Below are positions 50,051 to 58,230 of a stretch of DNA of 64,000 nucleotides, in pieces. Position numbers and translations under genes: made by a program. Each line of letters opens with the position of its first letter. Positions within the stretch are counted from its first letter, which is position 1. Origin of the DNA: Pseudoxanthomonas sp. NC8 (lineage in GTDB: Bacteria; Pseudomonadota; Gammaproteobacteria; Xanthomonadales; Xanthomonadaceae); assembly GCA_025232375.1 (NCBI GenBank), contig CP060419.1, forward strand, positions 2,417,001 through 2,481,000. Direction: 5' to 3'. Under the pieces are notes generated by a model that searched no databases, had not been told where the DNA came from, and worked only from the letters and a program-made list of their open reading frames with translations.

Positions 50051-50086
50051 TCACTCCTGTGAACGGACCGGTCACTTCAGTGTGAC
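50051..50086. promoter_or_regulatory. inverted-repeat operator candidates
   Basis: Two similar inverted repeats sit in tandem: TCAC-N4-GTGA (50051-50062) and GTCAC-N6-GTGAC (50071-50086). The first overlaps the ribosome site of the small frame at 50046, the second lies in the divergent gap toward the GNAT gene. They may be operators for a common regulator. Confidence 0.35.
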
Positions 50087-50222
50087 GGGCCAAACTGTCG
50101 CAACCCTTCGGGCCTGTCAAGCCGCGCACGGCGCCGCCGTGCCGGGCGCTTCCGCCCGTGCGATAATCCGGGCCGGCCGCGTCGCCGGCCGGTTTTACCC
50201 CTCACGGAGTCGGTTCCACCCC

Positions 50223-50821
50223 ATGTCCATCGTCATCCGCGACGTGCGCGAACACGAGCTGGATTCGGTCCTTGGCGCTCAACAACAATGCCGGCTCGGC
50301 GATCCTGCCGCTGGACTCCGCCAAGCTCCGCAGCTTCTACGACAGCGCCGAATATTTCCGCGTCGCCGAACGCGACGGCAACCTTACCGGCTTCCCATGG
50401 TCGGCTTCGGCAGCGGCAGCGAGCACGACAGCAGCAACTTCGCCTTGGTTCAAGGCCCGCTATCCGCATTTCTTCTACATCGACCGGATCGTGGTCGCCA
50501 GCCGCCGCCGCGGCGGCGGCGTCGGCCGGGCGTTCTACGCCGACGTTCAGAGCTATGCCGAGCTGCGCTATCCGCAGCTGTGCTGCGAGGTGTTCCTCGA
50601 CCACGGCGCCGACCCCGCGCTGCTATTCCATGGCAGCTTCGGCTTCCATGAAGCCGGCCAGAACCTGATGCCCGACGTGGACGTGCGCGCGAGCATGATG
50701 ACCAAGCAGCTGTGCAGCTATCCCTGGGTGCACGAGACCTACGGCGACAACCTGCCCGACCTTCCTGGGTCGGCGCCCCCGCCAGCGGCAGCCGCGCGAC
50801 AGTCGCGCGACGGGTACCTGA
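50223..50821 (+). CDS. GNAT family N-acetyltransferase
   Basis: About 200 residues. The start MSIVIRDVREHELDSVLALN and the acetyl-CoA-binding part IDRIVVASRRRGGGVGRAFY (RRxGxG-type loop) are typical; later LCCEVFLDHGADPALLFHGS and FGFHEAGQN correspond to the last strands. Breaks lie near 50270 (CCTTGGCG for CCTGGCG), 50392, 50445 and about 50762. The stop at 50819-50821 is followed by the minC start after one base, so the gene is linked to the min operon. Substrate unknown. Confidence 0.82.
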
Positions 50822-50822
50822 C

Positions 50823-51599
50823 GTGGCGTTGGCAGCGAACGATTACGAGCAGGCGGGCGAACTGAAGATCGGGTAAGGTCGGCATCGCCAACCTGCGCAT
50901 CCGCACCCTCGACGTGGAGCAGCTGGTCCGCGAGATGCGCGAACGCGTGGAGCGCGCGCCCAAGCTGTTCGGCCGCGCCGCGGTGATCGTCGACTTCGGC
51001 GGCCTTGGCTCAGACCCCGGACCCGGCCACCGCCCGCGCCCTGATCGAGGGCCTGCGCGAGGCTGGCGTGTTGCCGGTGGCGCTGGCCTACGGCACCCGC
51101 GACAACGATGCCCTGGCCGAGGCCTGGGCCTGCCGGTGCTGGCCAAGTTCCGCGCCCAGTACGAGCACGCCGGAACCGCGCCGGCGCCTGCCCCGGCACC
51201 GCCGCCGCGCGAACCGGCGCCGGCGCCGCGTGCCGCCTCCGGGGCTGCGCCCGCCGAGAAGCCGCGCGAACCTTGGCCGCATCCAGAAGACGCCCGTGCG
51301 CTCGGGCCAGCAGCTGTACGCCGAGGGCTGCGACCTGACCGTGCTGTCCACGGTCGGCGCCGGCGCGGAGGTCATCGCCGACGGCTCGATCCACATCTAC
51401 GGCACCCTGCGCGGTCGCGCCCTTGGCCGGCGCGCAGGGCAATACCGAGGCACGCATCTTCTGCCGCGACTTCCGCGCCGAACTGGTGGCCATTGCCGGC
51501 CACTACAAGGTGCTGGACGATATCCCCGAGAAGCTGCGCGGCAAGGCCGTGCAGATCTGGCTGGAAAACGACCAGCTCAAACTGGTCGCACTCGAATAA
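50823..51599 (+). CDS. minC: septum site-determining protein MinC
   Basis: Inhibitor of FtsZ polymerisation acting away from mid-cell, about 258 residues. The N-terminal domain starts [12 protein letters not shown] and contains [20 protein letters not shown] and [17 protein letters not shown]. An Ala/Pro-rich linker (51180-51260) precedes the C-terminal beta-helix with [39 protein letters not shown] and [20 protein letters not shown]. The start is inferred as the GTG at 50823. Breaks lie near 50871 (GGGTAAGG), 51005, 51135, 51270 and 51420; most are CCTTGG for an expected CCTGG. First of minCDE. Confidence 0.9.
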
Positions 51600-51669
51600 C
51601 CCCCGTCGCGCCGGCGGCCCGCCGCCAGTAGCCCGCGCATCCACCGCACGCAGTACCAGGAGACATCCA

Positions 51670-52479
51670 TTGGCTGAAATCATCGTAGTCACGTCCGGCA
51701 AGGGCGGCGTCGGCAAGACCACCTCCAGCGCGAGCATCGCCATCGGCCTTGGCCAAGCGCGGCCACAAGGTCGCGGTGATCGACTTCGACGTCGGCCTGC
51801 GCAACCTCGACCTGATCATGGGCTGCGAGCGCCGCGTGGTGTACGACTTCGTCAACGTCGTCCACGGCGAGGCCACGCTCAAGCAGGCCCTGATCAAGGA
51901 CAAGCGCTTCGACACCCTCTACGTGCTGGCCGCCTCGCAGACCCGCGACAAGGACGCGCTGACCAAGGAAGGCGTGGAGAAGGTGCTCAGGACCTGGCCG
52001 CCGACGGCTTCGACTACATCGTCTGCGACTCGCCGGCCGGCATCGAGAAGGGCGCGTTCCTGGCCATGTACTTCGCCGACAAGGCCGTGGTCGTGGTCAA
52101 CCCGGAAGTATCCTCGGTGCGCGACTCCGACCGCATCATCGGCCTGCTCGACTCCAAGACCCGGCACGCCGAGAACGGCGGCACGGTGCCCTCGCACCTG
52201 CTGCTGACCCGCTACAGCCCCGGGCGCGTGGCCACCGGCGAGATGCTCAGCATCGCCGACGTGGAAGAGGTGCTCGGGCTGAAGGCGGTCGGCGTGATCC
52301 CCGAATCGTCGGACGTGCTCAACGCCTCCAACAAGGGCGAGCCGGTCATCCTGGAATCGGAGTCCGAGGCCGGTAAGGCCTACGATGACGCGGTCGCCCG
52401 CCTGCTGGGCGAAGATCGGCCGATGCGCTTCATCACGCTGGAGAAGAAAGGCTTCTTCAGCAAGCTGTTCGGAGGTTGA
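51670..52479 (+). CDS. minD: septum site-determining ATPase MinD
   Basis: Membrane-cycling ATPase that activates MinC, about 269 residues. Deviant Walker [61 protein letters not shown] and the C-terminal amphipathic membrane-targeting helix [11 protein letters not shown] are all present. The start reads TTG; the context CCATTGGCTG suggests it may be an ATG with an inserted T. AGGAG lies at the right distance. Breaks near 51748 (CCTTGGCC for CCTGGCC) and 51990. minE follows two bases after the stop. Confidence 0.95.
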   Translation: MAEIIVVTSGKGGVGKTTSSASIAIGLGQARPQGRGDRLRRRPAQPRPDHGLRAPRGVRLRQRRPRRGHAQAGPDQGQALRHPLRAGRLADPRQGRADQGRRGEGAQDLAADGFDYIVCDSPAGIEKGAFLAMYFADKAVVVVNPEVSSVRDSDRIIGLLDSKTRHAENGGTVPSHLLLTRYSPGRVATGEMLSIADVEEVLGLKAVGVIPESSDVLNASNKGEPVILESESEAGKAYDDAVARLLGEDRPMRFITLEKKGFFSKLFGG

Positions 52480-52481
52480 GC

Positions 52482-52736
52482 ATGGGACTGTTCGATTTCC
52501 TGAAGGCCAAGAAGGACACCGCGGCCACCGCGAAGAACCGGCTGCAGATCATCATCGCGCAGGAGCGCAGCAGCCGCGGCGCGCCGGACTACCTGCCGCT
52601 GCTGCGGCGCGAGCTGCTCGAGGTGATCAAGAAGTACGTGAACGTCGATGTCGACGCGGTCAAGGTCGACGTGATCAAGGACGGCGACCACGACGTGCTC
52701 GACATCTCGGTGGCCCTGCCGGAAGGACCGGGCTGA
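52482..52736 (+). CDS. minE: cell division topological specificity factor MinE
   Basis: An intact 84-residue protein: [20 protein letters not shown], then [20 protein letters not shown] (MinD-interacting segment) and [20 protein letters not shown]. It drives the release of MinD from the membrane and so sets the oscillation. The ATG at 52482 has GGAGG seven bases upstream, within the end of minD. Closes the minCDE operon. Confidence 0.96.
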   Translation: MGLFDFLKAKKDTAATAKNRLQIIIAQERSSRGAPDYLPLLRRELLEVIKKYVNVDVDAVKVDVIKDGDHDVLDISVALPEGPG

Positions 52737-52799
52737 CCCTGTCCCACGGCAGCCACCCTCGCGGTGGCTGATCGGCACACCAGCGCCGCGCACGCCCCG

Positions 52800-53273
52800 A
52801 TGGAACCTTCCGCTGCCGACATCCTGTGCCTGCGCGACATCGCGCTGGCCGATGCCGCCGCGCTGCTTGCGCGGCACGCGTTGACGCTGTCGCCCGTCGA
52901 CGACGGCGCCCCCATTCCCGGCAGCTACTGGGGCGAGCCCGAGGCGGGGATCATCGGTTCGACCGTGTACGCGCGCGGCGACACGCCGGTGCATTCCATG
53001 CTGCACGAGGCCTGCCACCTGATCGTGCTGCCGCCGGAACGCCGCGCCGCGGTGCATACCGATGCGACCGACTCGGTCGCCGAGGAAGACGCGACCTGCT
53101 ACCTGCAGATCGTGCTCGCCGATGCGCTGCCGGGTGTCGGCAGCGCGCGGCTGATGGCCGACATGGATGCGTGGGGGTACACGTATCGATTGGGATCGAC
53201 GCGGGCGTGGTTCGAGCAGGACGCCGAAAACGCGCGGCAGTGGCTGTTCGAACGCGGGTTGCTCCCTGCCTGA
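52800..53273 (+). CDS. zincin-like hypothetical protein with HExxH
   Basis: An intact 157-residue protein from the ATG at 52800 (a GTG at 52764 would add 12 residues). The central SMLHEACHLIVLPPERRAAV holds an HExxH zinc motif (His69, Glu70, His73), followed by VAEEDATCYLQIVLADAL with an acidic pair that could provide the third ligand, as in ImmA/IrrE-like proteins. The C-terminus ends WLFERGLLPA. Its last 30 bases are the first copy of a 106-bp tandem repeat. A protease role is inferred, not shown. It lies 63 bases downstream of minE. Confidence 0.7.
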   Translation: MEPSAADILCLRDIALADAAALLARHALTLSPVDDGAPIPGSYWGEPEAGIIGSTVYARGDTPVHSMLHEACHLIVLPPERRAAVHTDATDSVAEEDATCYLQIVLADALPGVGSARLMADMDAWGYTYRLGSTRAWFEQDAENARQWLFERGLLPA

Positions 53274-53526
53274 CGTCGCACGGCGGCATTGCCGCAGCGC
53301 GTGGCGACGCGCCAACCCTCGCCAGCGCATCGATGGGAGAGCGGCGCGGCTGTTCGAACGCGGGTTGCTCCCTGCCTGACGTCGCACAGCGGTGATGCCG
53401 CAGCGCGTGGCGACGCGCCAACCCTCGCCAGCGCATCGATGGGACAGCGGCGCGGCTGTTCGAACGCGGGTTGCTCCCTGCCTGACGTCGCACAGCGGTG
53501 ATGCCGCAGCGCGTGGCGACGCGCCA
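53244..53526. repeat. 106-bp tandem repeat, about 2.7 copies
   Basis: Copies begin at 53244, 53350 and 53456 (each at CTGTTCGAACGCGGGTTGCT), the last breaking off at about 53526. Each copy starts with the last nine codons of the zincin-like gene (LFERGLLPA) and its stop. Copies two and three are almost identical; copy one differs at several bases (for example GGCGGCATTG for AGCGGTGATG), which argues against an assembly duplication. Because 106 is not a multiple of three, each repeated end falls in a different frame. Confidence 0.9.
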
Positions 53527-53542
53527 GCTCCCCGCCAGCCCC

Positions 53543-54870
53543 TCACCGCACGGCGGCGCCCGTTACCGCCTGGCTGCGCGCCAGCGAACTGCCCAGGTCG
53601 AGCTCCGCGCGCGTGCCCTGCGGCTGCCGCGATGCGAAGGACAGCCGCCATCCCGGGTGCCCGCACAGCCGCGCGATCAGTTGAGGCCGATCCCGTCGGC
53701 CTGCCCTTCGCCGGACCGGCGCGCCAGCCGCGCATGGATCGCGCTGATCTCTTCAGGCGGCATGCCATGGCCGGGATCGTCGATGGTCGCCACCGCATCG
53801 GCCGACAGCGACACCCGGACCACGCCGCTGTCGCTGTTCTCGATCGCGTTGCGCAGCAGGTTTCCGATCGCCGCCTGGGCCACGCCCGGAGGGGCGAGGA
53901 TCGTGCAGGGCGACACCTCGCCATACTCGATCGCCAGCTGCTTGTCGCCGAGCAGGTGCGCATGGTCGTCGACGATCTCCCCGATCACGCCGTCCAGTTC
54001 GATCTTTTCCGACATCGCCGCCAGCCGCGCCGGTTCGCGCGCGAGCACCAGCAGCAGCTGGAGCAGCTGCTCGACGCCTTGCACGGTACGCAGCACCCGC
54101 TGCATCTGCTGGCGTGCCCTCTGCGGCAGGTCCGGATGTTCCAGCGCCAGCTCGGTGGCGCCACCGATCACCGCCATGGGCGTGCGCAACTCGTGGCTGG
54201 CGGTGGTGATGAACACCCGCTCGCGTTCGACGAACTGCGCGTTGCGCTCCAGGTAGTCGTTGACCGCGTCGGCGATCACGTACAGCTCGGAACTGCCGCC
54301 ACGCGCCACCTCGACCCGCTGCGCCTGGGCGCCTGGGCGCAGCCCCACGATGTCGTCGGCCAGCGTCGCCAGCGGACGGACCAGCCGCCCGACACCCAGC
54401 CACGCCGCCAGTATGGTCACCACGATCAGGACCAGACCGCCGAGCAGGGCCGAGCGCTCGGCGAAGGCCTCCAGTTCGTGGAAATCCTCGATGTCGAAGA
54501 CTGGGGCGAGCGGCCCCAGCCGCTCGCTCCTGCGGACCATGGCCACGCTCAGCCGCCCGTCGATCCGGAGATCGTCGTGCAGGCCGTTGTGCAGGCCGCG
54601 CAGCGCCTCGGGCACCGCATCGCCCGCGTCGAGGTGGTACAGCCGCAGCGTGTCCGAATCCTGCCAGCGGTAGTCGGGGTTCTGCGCGGTGTGCTCCTCC
54701 AGCGCCGCCAGTTCCGAGTTCAGCAGCGATCGCCACGCCGCATGCTCGGCGTGTTCGTGCACATGGGTGCCGGCGGCGAACACCAGCAGCGAAACCAGCG
54801 CGGCGAACGCCAGCAACCACAGCACCAGGCGCCGGCGCAGCGATGTCGGCCTGCGCATGCGATCAGCCAT
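53543..54870 (-). CDS. sensor histidine kinase (HAMP-less or short-HAMP, OmpR-system type)
   Basis: About 443 residues. TM helix 1 (LVLWLLAFAALVSLLVFAAG), a periplasmic domain of about 110 residues, TM helix 2 (ALLGGLVLIVVTILAAWLGV), a short linker (VRPLATLADDIVGL), then phospho-acceptor FITTASHELRTPMAVIGGAT, N box LLRNAIENS, and G box DDPGHGMPP, GIGL. A break near 53680 cuts the last strand; repairing it gives RLSFASRQPQGTRAEL and a stop at 53543, right beside the tandem repeat. The start at 54870 overlaps the regulator gene. Together with 54863-55559 it likely senses envelope conditions. Confidence 0.88.
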
Positions 54871-55559
54871 CGACAACCTCCTCCCGCGGCGCCGGGGCCA
54901 GCCGGTAGCCGACCCTGGGCAGGGTGTGGATCAGCTTGCGCTCGAACGGGCCATCGACGACGCGACGCAGCTCGTACACATGCGAGCGCAGCAGGTCGCC
55001 TTCCGGCGGCTCGTCGCCCCACAGCGCGTATTCCAGTTCGCCGCGGCTGACTGCCGCCGGGCTGGCGCGCATCAGCACCTCCAGCAGCTTGCGGCATGCC
55101 GGATACAGATGCAGCAGCCTGCCGTCGCGCCGTGCCTCCAGGGTCATGGGTCCAGCACCAGTCCGTCGACTTCCAGCACCTTCTTCTGCTGGCGTCCGCG
55201 GGCGCGCAGCAGCAGCGCCTCCAGCCGTATCTCCAGCTCGGGCAGCGCGAACGGCTTGGTCAGGTAGTCATCGGCACCGGCGCGGAAGCCGGCGATCTTG
55301 TCCGTCAGTTCGTCGCGGGCGGTGAGCATGATCGTCGGTGTCTCGGAGTGGTGCTGCTCGCGCAGGCGCCGCAGCACTTCAGGCCCGTCCATGCGCGGCA
55401 GCATCCAGTCGACGACGATCGCGTCGTAGGCCGGCTCGTGGCAAGGTGCAGGCCGGTCACGCCATCGGGCGCGACATCGACCACGTGGCCGCGCGCCTCG
55501 AAGTAGTCGAACAGGTTGGCGACCAGCTGCCGGTTGTCTTCGATGACCAGAAGCCGCAT
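54863..55559 (-). CDS. OmpR/PhoB-type response regulator
   Basis: About 231 residues. Receiver: MRLLVIEDNRQLVANLFDYF, phospho-Asp in IVVDWMLPRMDGPEVLRRLR, Thr in TIMLTARDELTDKIAGFRAG and Lys in DYLTKPFALPELEIRL. Winged-helix output: LLEVLMRASPAAVSRGELEY, LRSHVYELRRVVDGPFERKL and IHTLPRVGYRLAP. Breaks near 55442 and 55150. The stop overlaps the kinase start by eight bases. The 11-bp-spaced repeat at 55614 in the divergent promoter is a likely binding site. Confidence 0.92.
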
Positions 55560-55613
55560 GGGCGACGCACCGCGATGACGATGGTCCATCTTACTTGCCC
55601 ACCCGCGGCGCCC

Positions 55614-55631
55614 GTCGGAATTTCGTCGGAA
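55614..55631. promoter_or_regulatory. direct-repeat operator for the OmpR-type regulator (candidate)
   Basis: Two copies of GTCGGAA (55614-55620 and 55625-55631) offset by 11 bp. This is the spacing used by OmpR/PmrA/PhoB-type dimers. The repeat lies in the 151-base gap between the regulator gene and the PAP2 gene, where it could control both units. Confidence 0.5.
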
Positions 55632-55710
55632 CGTCCGGCGGACCCTGAGCGCGCGCATACCGGTTAACCCTTGCGGAACGCCGCTCCGACCACTCTCCGA
55701 CGGATGCGCC

Positions 55711-56492
55711 ATGAGCATGGCGCATCGTCCTCGCGCCCATGAGCCCCTGGTGTCCGCGCATCCCGCCCGTTTCGCCCCCGGCATCGCCCTGCCCTCGAGC
55801 TTTCTCGCCCGCCACCTATGGTTTGGCCGCTGCTGGCTGCCGTGCTCGCCAGTGCAGTACTCATGCACGGCGGTGACCGCTGGCTGGCCGACCTGCTCTT
55901 CCACCTCGAAGGCGGCCGCTGGGCGTTGCGCAACCACTGGCTGACCAGCGGCCTCATCCATGGGGGCGGTCGCATCGCCAGCACCCTCGCCTGGCTGGCG
56001 GTACTGGGCCTGTACCTGCGCGCGCTGCGTCGCGCCGACCAGGCTTCGTTGCGCCGGCCGCTGCTCTACCTTCTGGTCGCCGTCGCGCTGGGCGCCGGCG
56101 CGGTGTCGGCGCTCAAGTCGATCACCCATGTCGACTGCCCGTGGGACCTGGTGGGCTACGGCGGCGCGCGGACGCCGCTGAAGATGTTCGCGCCACTGCC
56201 GGCGGGCGCACGTGCCGGCGCCTGCTATCCGGCCGGCCACGCCAGCGCCGGCTACGCCTGGGTGGCGCTGTACTTCGCCGCGTTGCGGTGGTGGCCGCGC
56301 TGGCGCTGGCATGGCCTGGCCATCGGACTGGCAGCCGGCCTGCTGTTCGGCATCGGCCAGCAGCTGCGCGGTGCGCACTTCCTGTCGCATGACGTGGCAA
56401 CGCTGGCGGTGTGCTGGCTGGTGTCGCTGGGGCTCTTCCACATGCCCGCGGCGGGCGCGGCCCGCGCCATCGGCAGCACGAGGGCCGCATGA
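55711..56492 (+). CDS. PAP2-family phosphatase, lipid A phosphatase type
   Basis: About 261 residues, five or six TM helices. The phosphatase motifs are KSITHVDCPWDLVGYG (a variant of KX6RP), YPAGHASAGYAWVALYFAAL (PSGH-like) and QQLRGAHFLSHDVATLAVCW (SRX5HX3D-like, with the catalytic His). The active site faces the periplasm. A break near 55820 separates the N-terminal part (start 55711, MSMAHRPRAHEPLV) from the long clean frame. Its stop overlaps the start of the eptA-type gene, so both are coupled. Together they suggest removal of a lipid A phosphate and phosphoethanolamine addition. Confidence 0.82.
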
Positions 56493-58141
56493 GCACCTGG
56501 ATCCTGCGACGCCCCGCGCTGGCCGCATCGGCGACCCGGCGGTTTCCGCGCCCCACGCTGTCGGTGGAAGCACTCATCGCCAGCGCGGCCCTGTTCTTCA
56601 CCATCGCCTGCAACGGCCTGTTCTGGAGCAGCGCGCTGGCCGTCCATCCGGGAAGCCTGCGCCTGGGCGTGGCGCTGTTCCTCCTTCTGACCGGACTGCA
56701 CGGACTGCTGCTGGGCCTGCTGGTGTGGCGCTGGAACGCGCGCGTGCTGCTGACGGCATTGCTGCCGCTCGCGCTGGTCGCAGCGCACTACATGGGCCGC
56801 TACCACCTCTATCTCGACGTGGACATGCTGCGCAACGTGCTGGCCACCGACCGGGAATCCGGCGAGCTGCTGACCCCGTCGCTGCTGTGGCCGCTTGCGC
56901 TGGCGATCCCTCCGGTGTGGGTGCTGTGGCGGGTACGGCTGCGGCGCCACGGCGTAGCGCACACCCTCGTGCGCCGGGCGGTCTTCGTGCTCGCCGCGCT
57001 GTTCACGACCGTCGGCGGCGGCCTGCTCGCCTCGCAGGATGTTTCCTCGATCCTGCGCGGCCACCGCGAAGTGCGCTACCTCGCCACGCCGGCCAACATC
57101 ATCGTCGGCCTGCCGCGCGCCCTGCGTGGCGACAGTCCGGTGCGGCACGCGCCGAAACTGCCAATCGGCACCGACGCGCACGCCACGCCGCGCGCGCCCG
57201 GCAGCCGTCCGCGCCTGCTGGTGATCGTGGTCGGCGAGACCGTCCGCGCCGCGAACTGGGGACTGAACGGCTACGCCCGCCAGACCACGCCGGAGCTGGC
57301 GGAAACCGGCGTGGTCAACTTCCCGGACATGCAGTCCTGCGGCACCGCGACCGAGGTGTCCCTGCCCTGCATGTTCTCGCCATGGGGCCGCCACGACTAC
57401 GACGAGGCGCGCATCCGTGGTCACCAGTCGCTGCTGCACGTGCTCGAGCACGCCGGCATCGCCACCCTGTGGCGCGACAACCAGTCCGGCTGCAAGGGCG
57501 TGTGCGAAGGACTGGCGATCGAGCACCTGGACCGTGCCGGCGATCCGGCCCTGTGCGCCGACGGTCGCTGCATGGACGGGATCCTGCTGGCCGGTCTTCC
57601 GGAGCGCGCCCGCGCGCACCCCGGCGACCGCGTGCTCGTGCTGCACCAGCTCGGCAACCATGGCCCCAGCTACTTCGAGCGCTACCCGGCCGCGTTCCGC
57701 CGTTTCACCCCGACCTGCGACACCGCCGAACTGGGCGACTGCAGCCGCGCGCAGATCGTCAACAGCTACGACAACGCGGTGCTCTACACCGACCACCTGC
57801 TGGCCCGCACCATCGACACGCTCGGCAGGATGGACGACTACGACACCGCGATGATCTACCTGTCCGACCACGGCGAGTCGCTCGGCGAGAACGGCCTGTT
57901 CCTGCACGGCATGCCACGCATGGTCGCGCCCGAGCAGCAGACCCGCGTGCCGATGGCGATGTGGTTCTCGGCCGGCTTCGTCGCCAGCCGCAGGCTGGAC
58001 CTGTCCTGCCTGCGCGACCGGGCGACCCGGCCCGCCGACCATGACCTGCTGTTCTCCTCGGTGCTGGGGCTGATGCAGGTCCACACCTCGCTGTACGACC
58101 CACGGCGCGACGTGTTCGCCGGATGCACCCCGGCCACCTGA
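56489..58141 (+). CDS. eptA: lipid A phosphoethanolamine transferase, EptA/MCR family
   Basis: An intact 550-residue enzyme: four to five TM helices in the N-terminal third (for example LFFTIACNGLFWSSALAV, LRLGVALFLLLTGLHGLLLG), then the periplasmic sulfatase-like domain. Catalytic elements: metal Glu in LLVIVVGETVRAANWGLNGY, nucleophile Thr in SCGTATEVSLPCMFSPWGR, and metal ligands in IYLSDHGESLGENGLFLHG. Several cysteines form family-typical disulfides (GCKGVCEG; CADGRCMDG). The transfer of phosphoethanolamine to lipid A lowers surface charge and raises polymyxin resistance in known members. The ATG overlaps the PAP2 stop (ATGA). Regulated, by inference, by the divergent two-component system. 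Confidence 0.92.
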   Translation: MSTWILRRPALAASATRRFPRPTLSVEALIASAALFFTIACNGLFWSSALAVHPGSLRLGVALFLLLTGLHGLLLGLLVWRWNARVLLTALLPLALVAAHYMGRYHLYLDVDMLRNVLATDRESGELLTPSLLWPLALAIPPVWVLWRVRLRRHGVAHTLVRRAVFVLAALFTTVGGGLLASQDVSSILRGHREVRYLATPANIIVGLPRALRGDSPVRHAPKLPIGTDAHATPRAPGSRPRLLVIVVGETVRAANWGLNGYARQTTPELAETGVVNFPDMQSCGTATEVSLPCMFSPWGRHDYDEARIRGHQSLLHVLEHAGIATLWRDNQSGCKGVCEGLAIEHLDRAGDPALCADGRCMDGILLAGLPERARAHPGDRVLVLHQLGNHGPSYFERYPAAFRRFTPTCDTAELGDCSRAQIVNSYDNAVLYTDHLLARTIDTLGRMDDYDTAMIYLSDHGESLGENGLFLHGMPRMVAPEQQTRVPMAMWFSAGFVASRRLDLSCLRDRATRPADHDLLFSSVLGLMQVHTSLYDPRRDVFAGCTPAT

Positions 58142-58230
58142 TGCCGGGCGGTGCCGCGGGCTCGCCGGCGCCTTGCGGCGGCGCGGCCCAGCCACCAGCC
58201 TGCCGGCACCGCATCCTTCCGGAATTCCAT

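Noticed and set aside
53244..53526. CRISPR array
   Set aside because: The 106-bp units are contiguous, without unique spacers, and include coding sequence. There are no cas genes.
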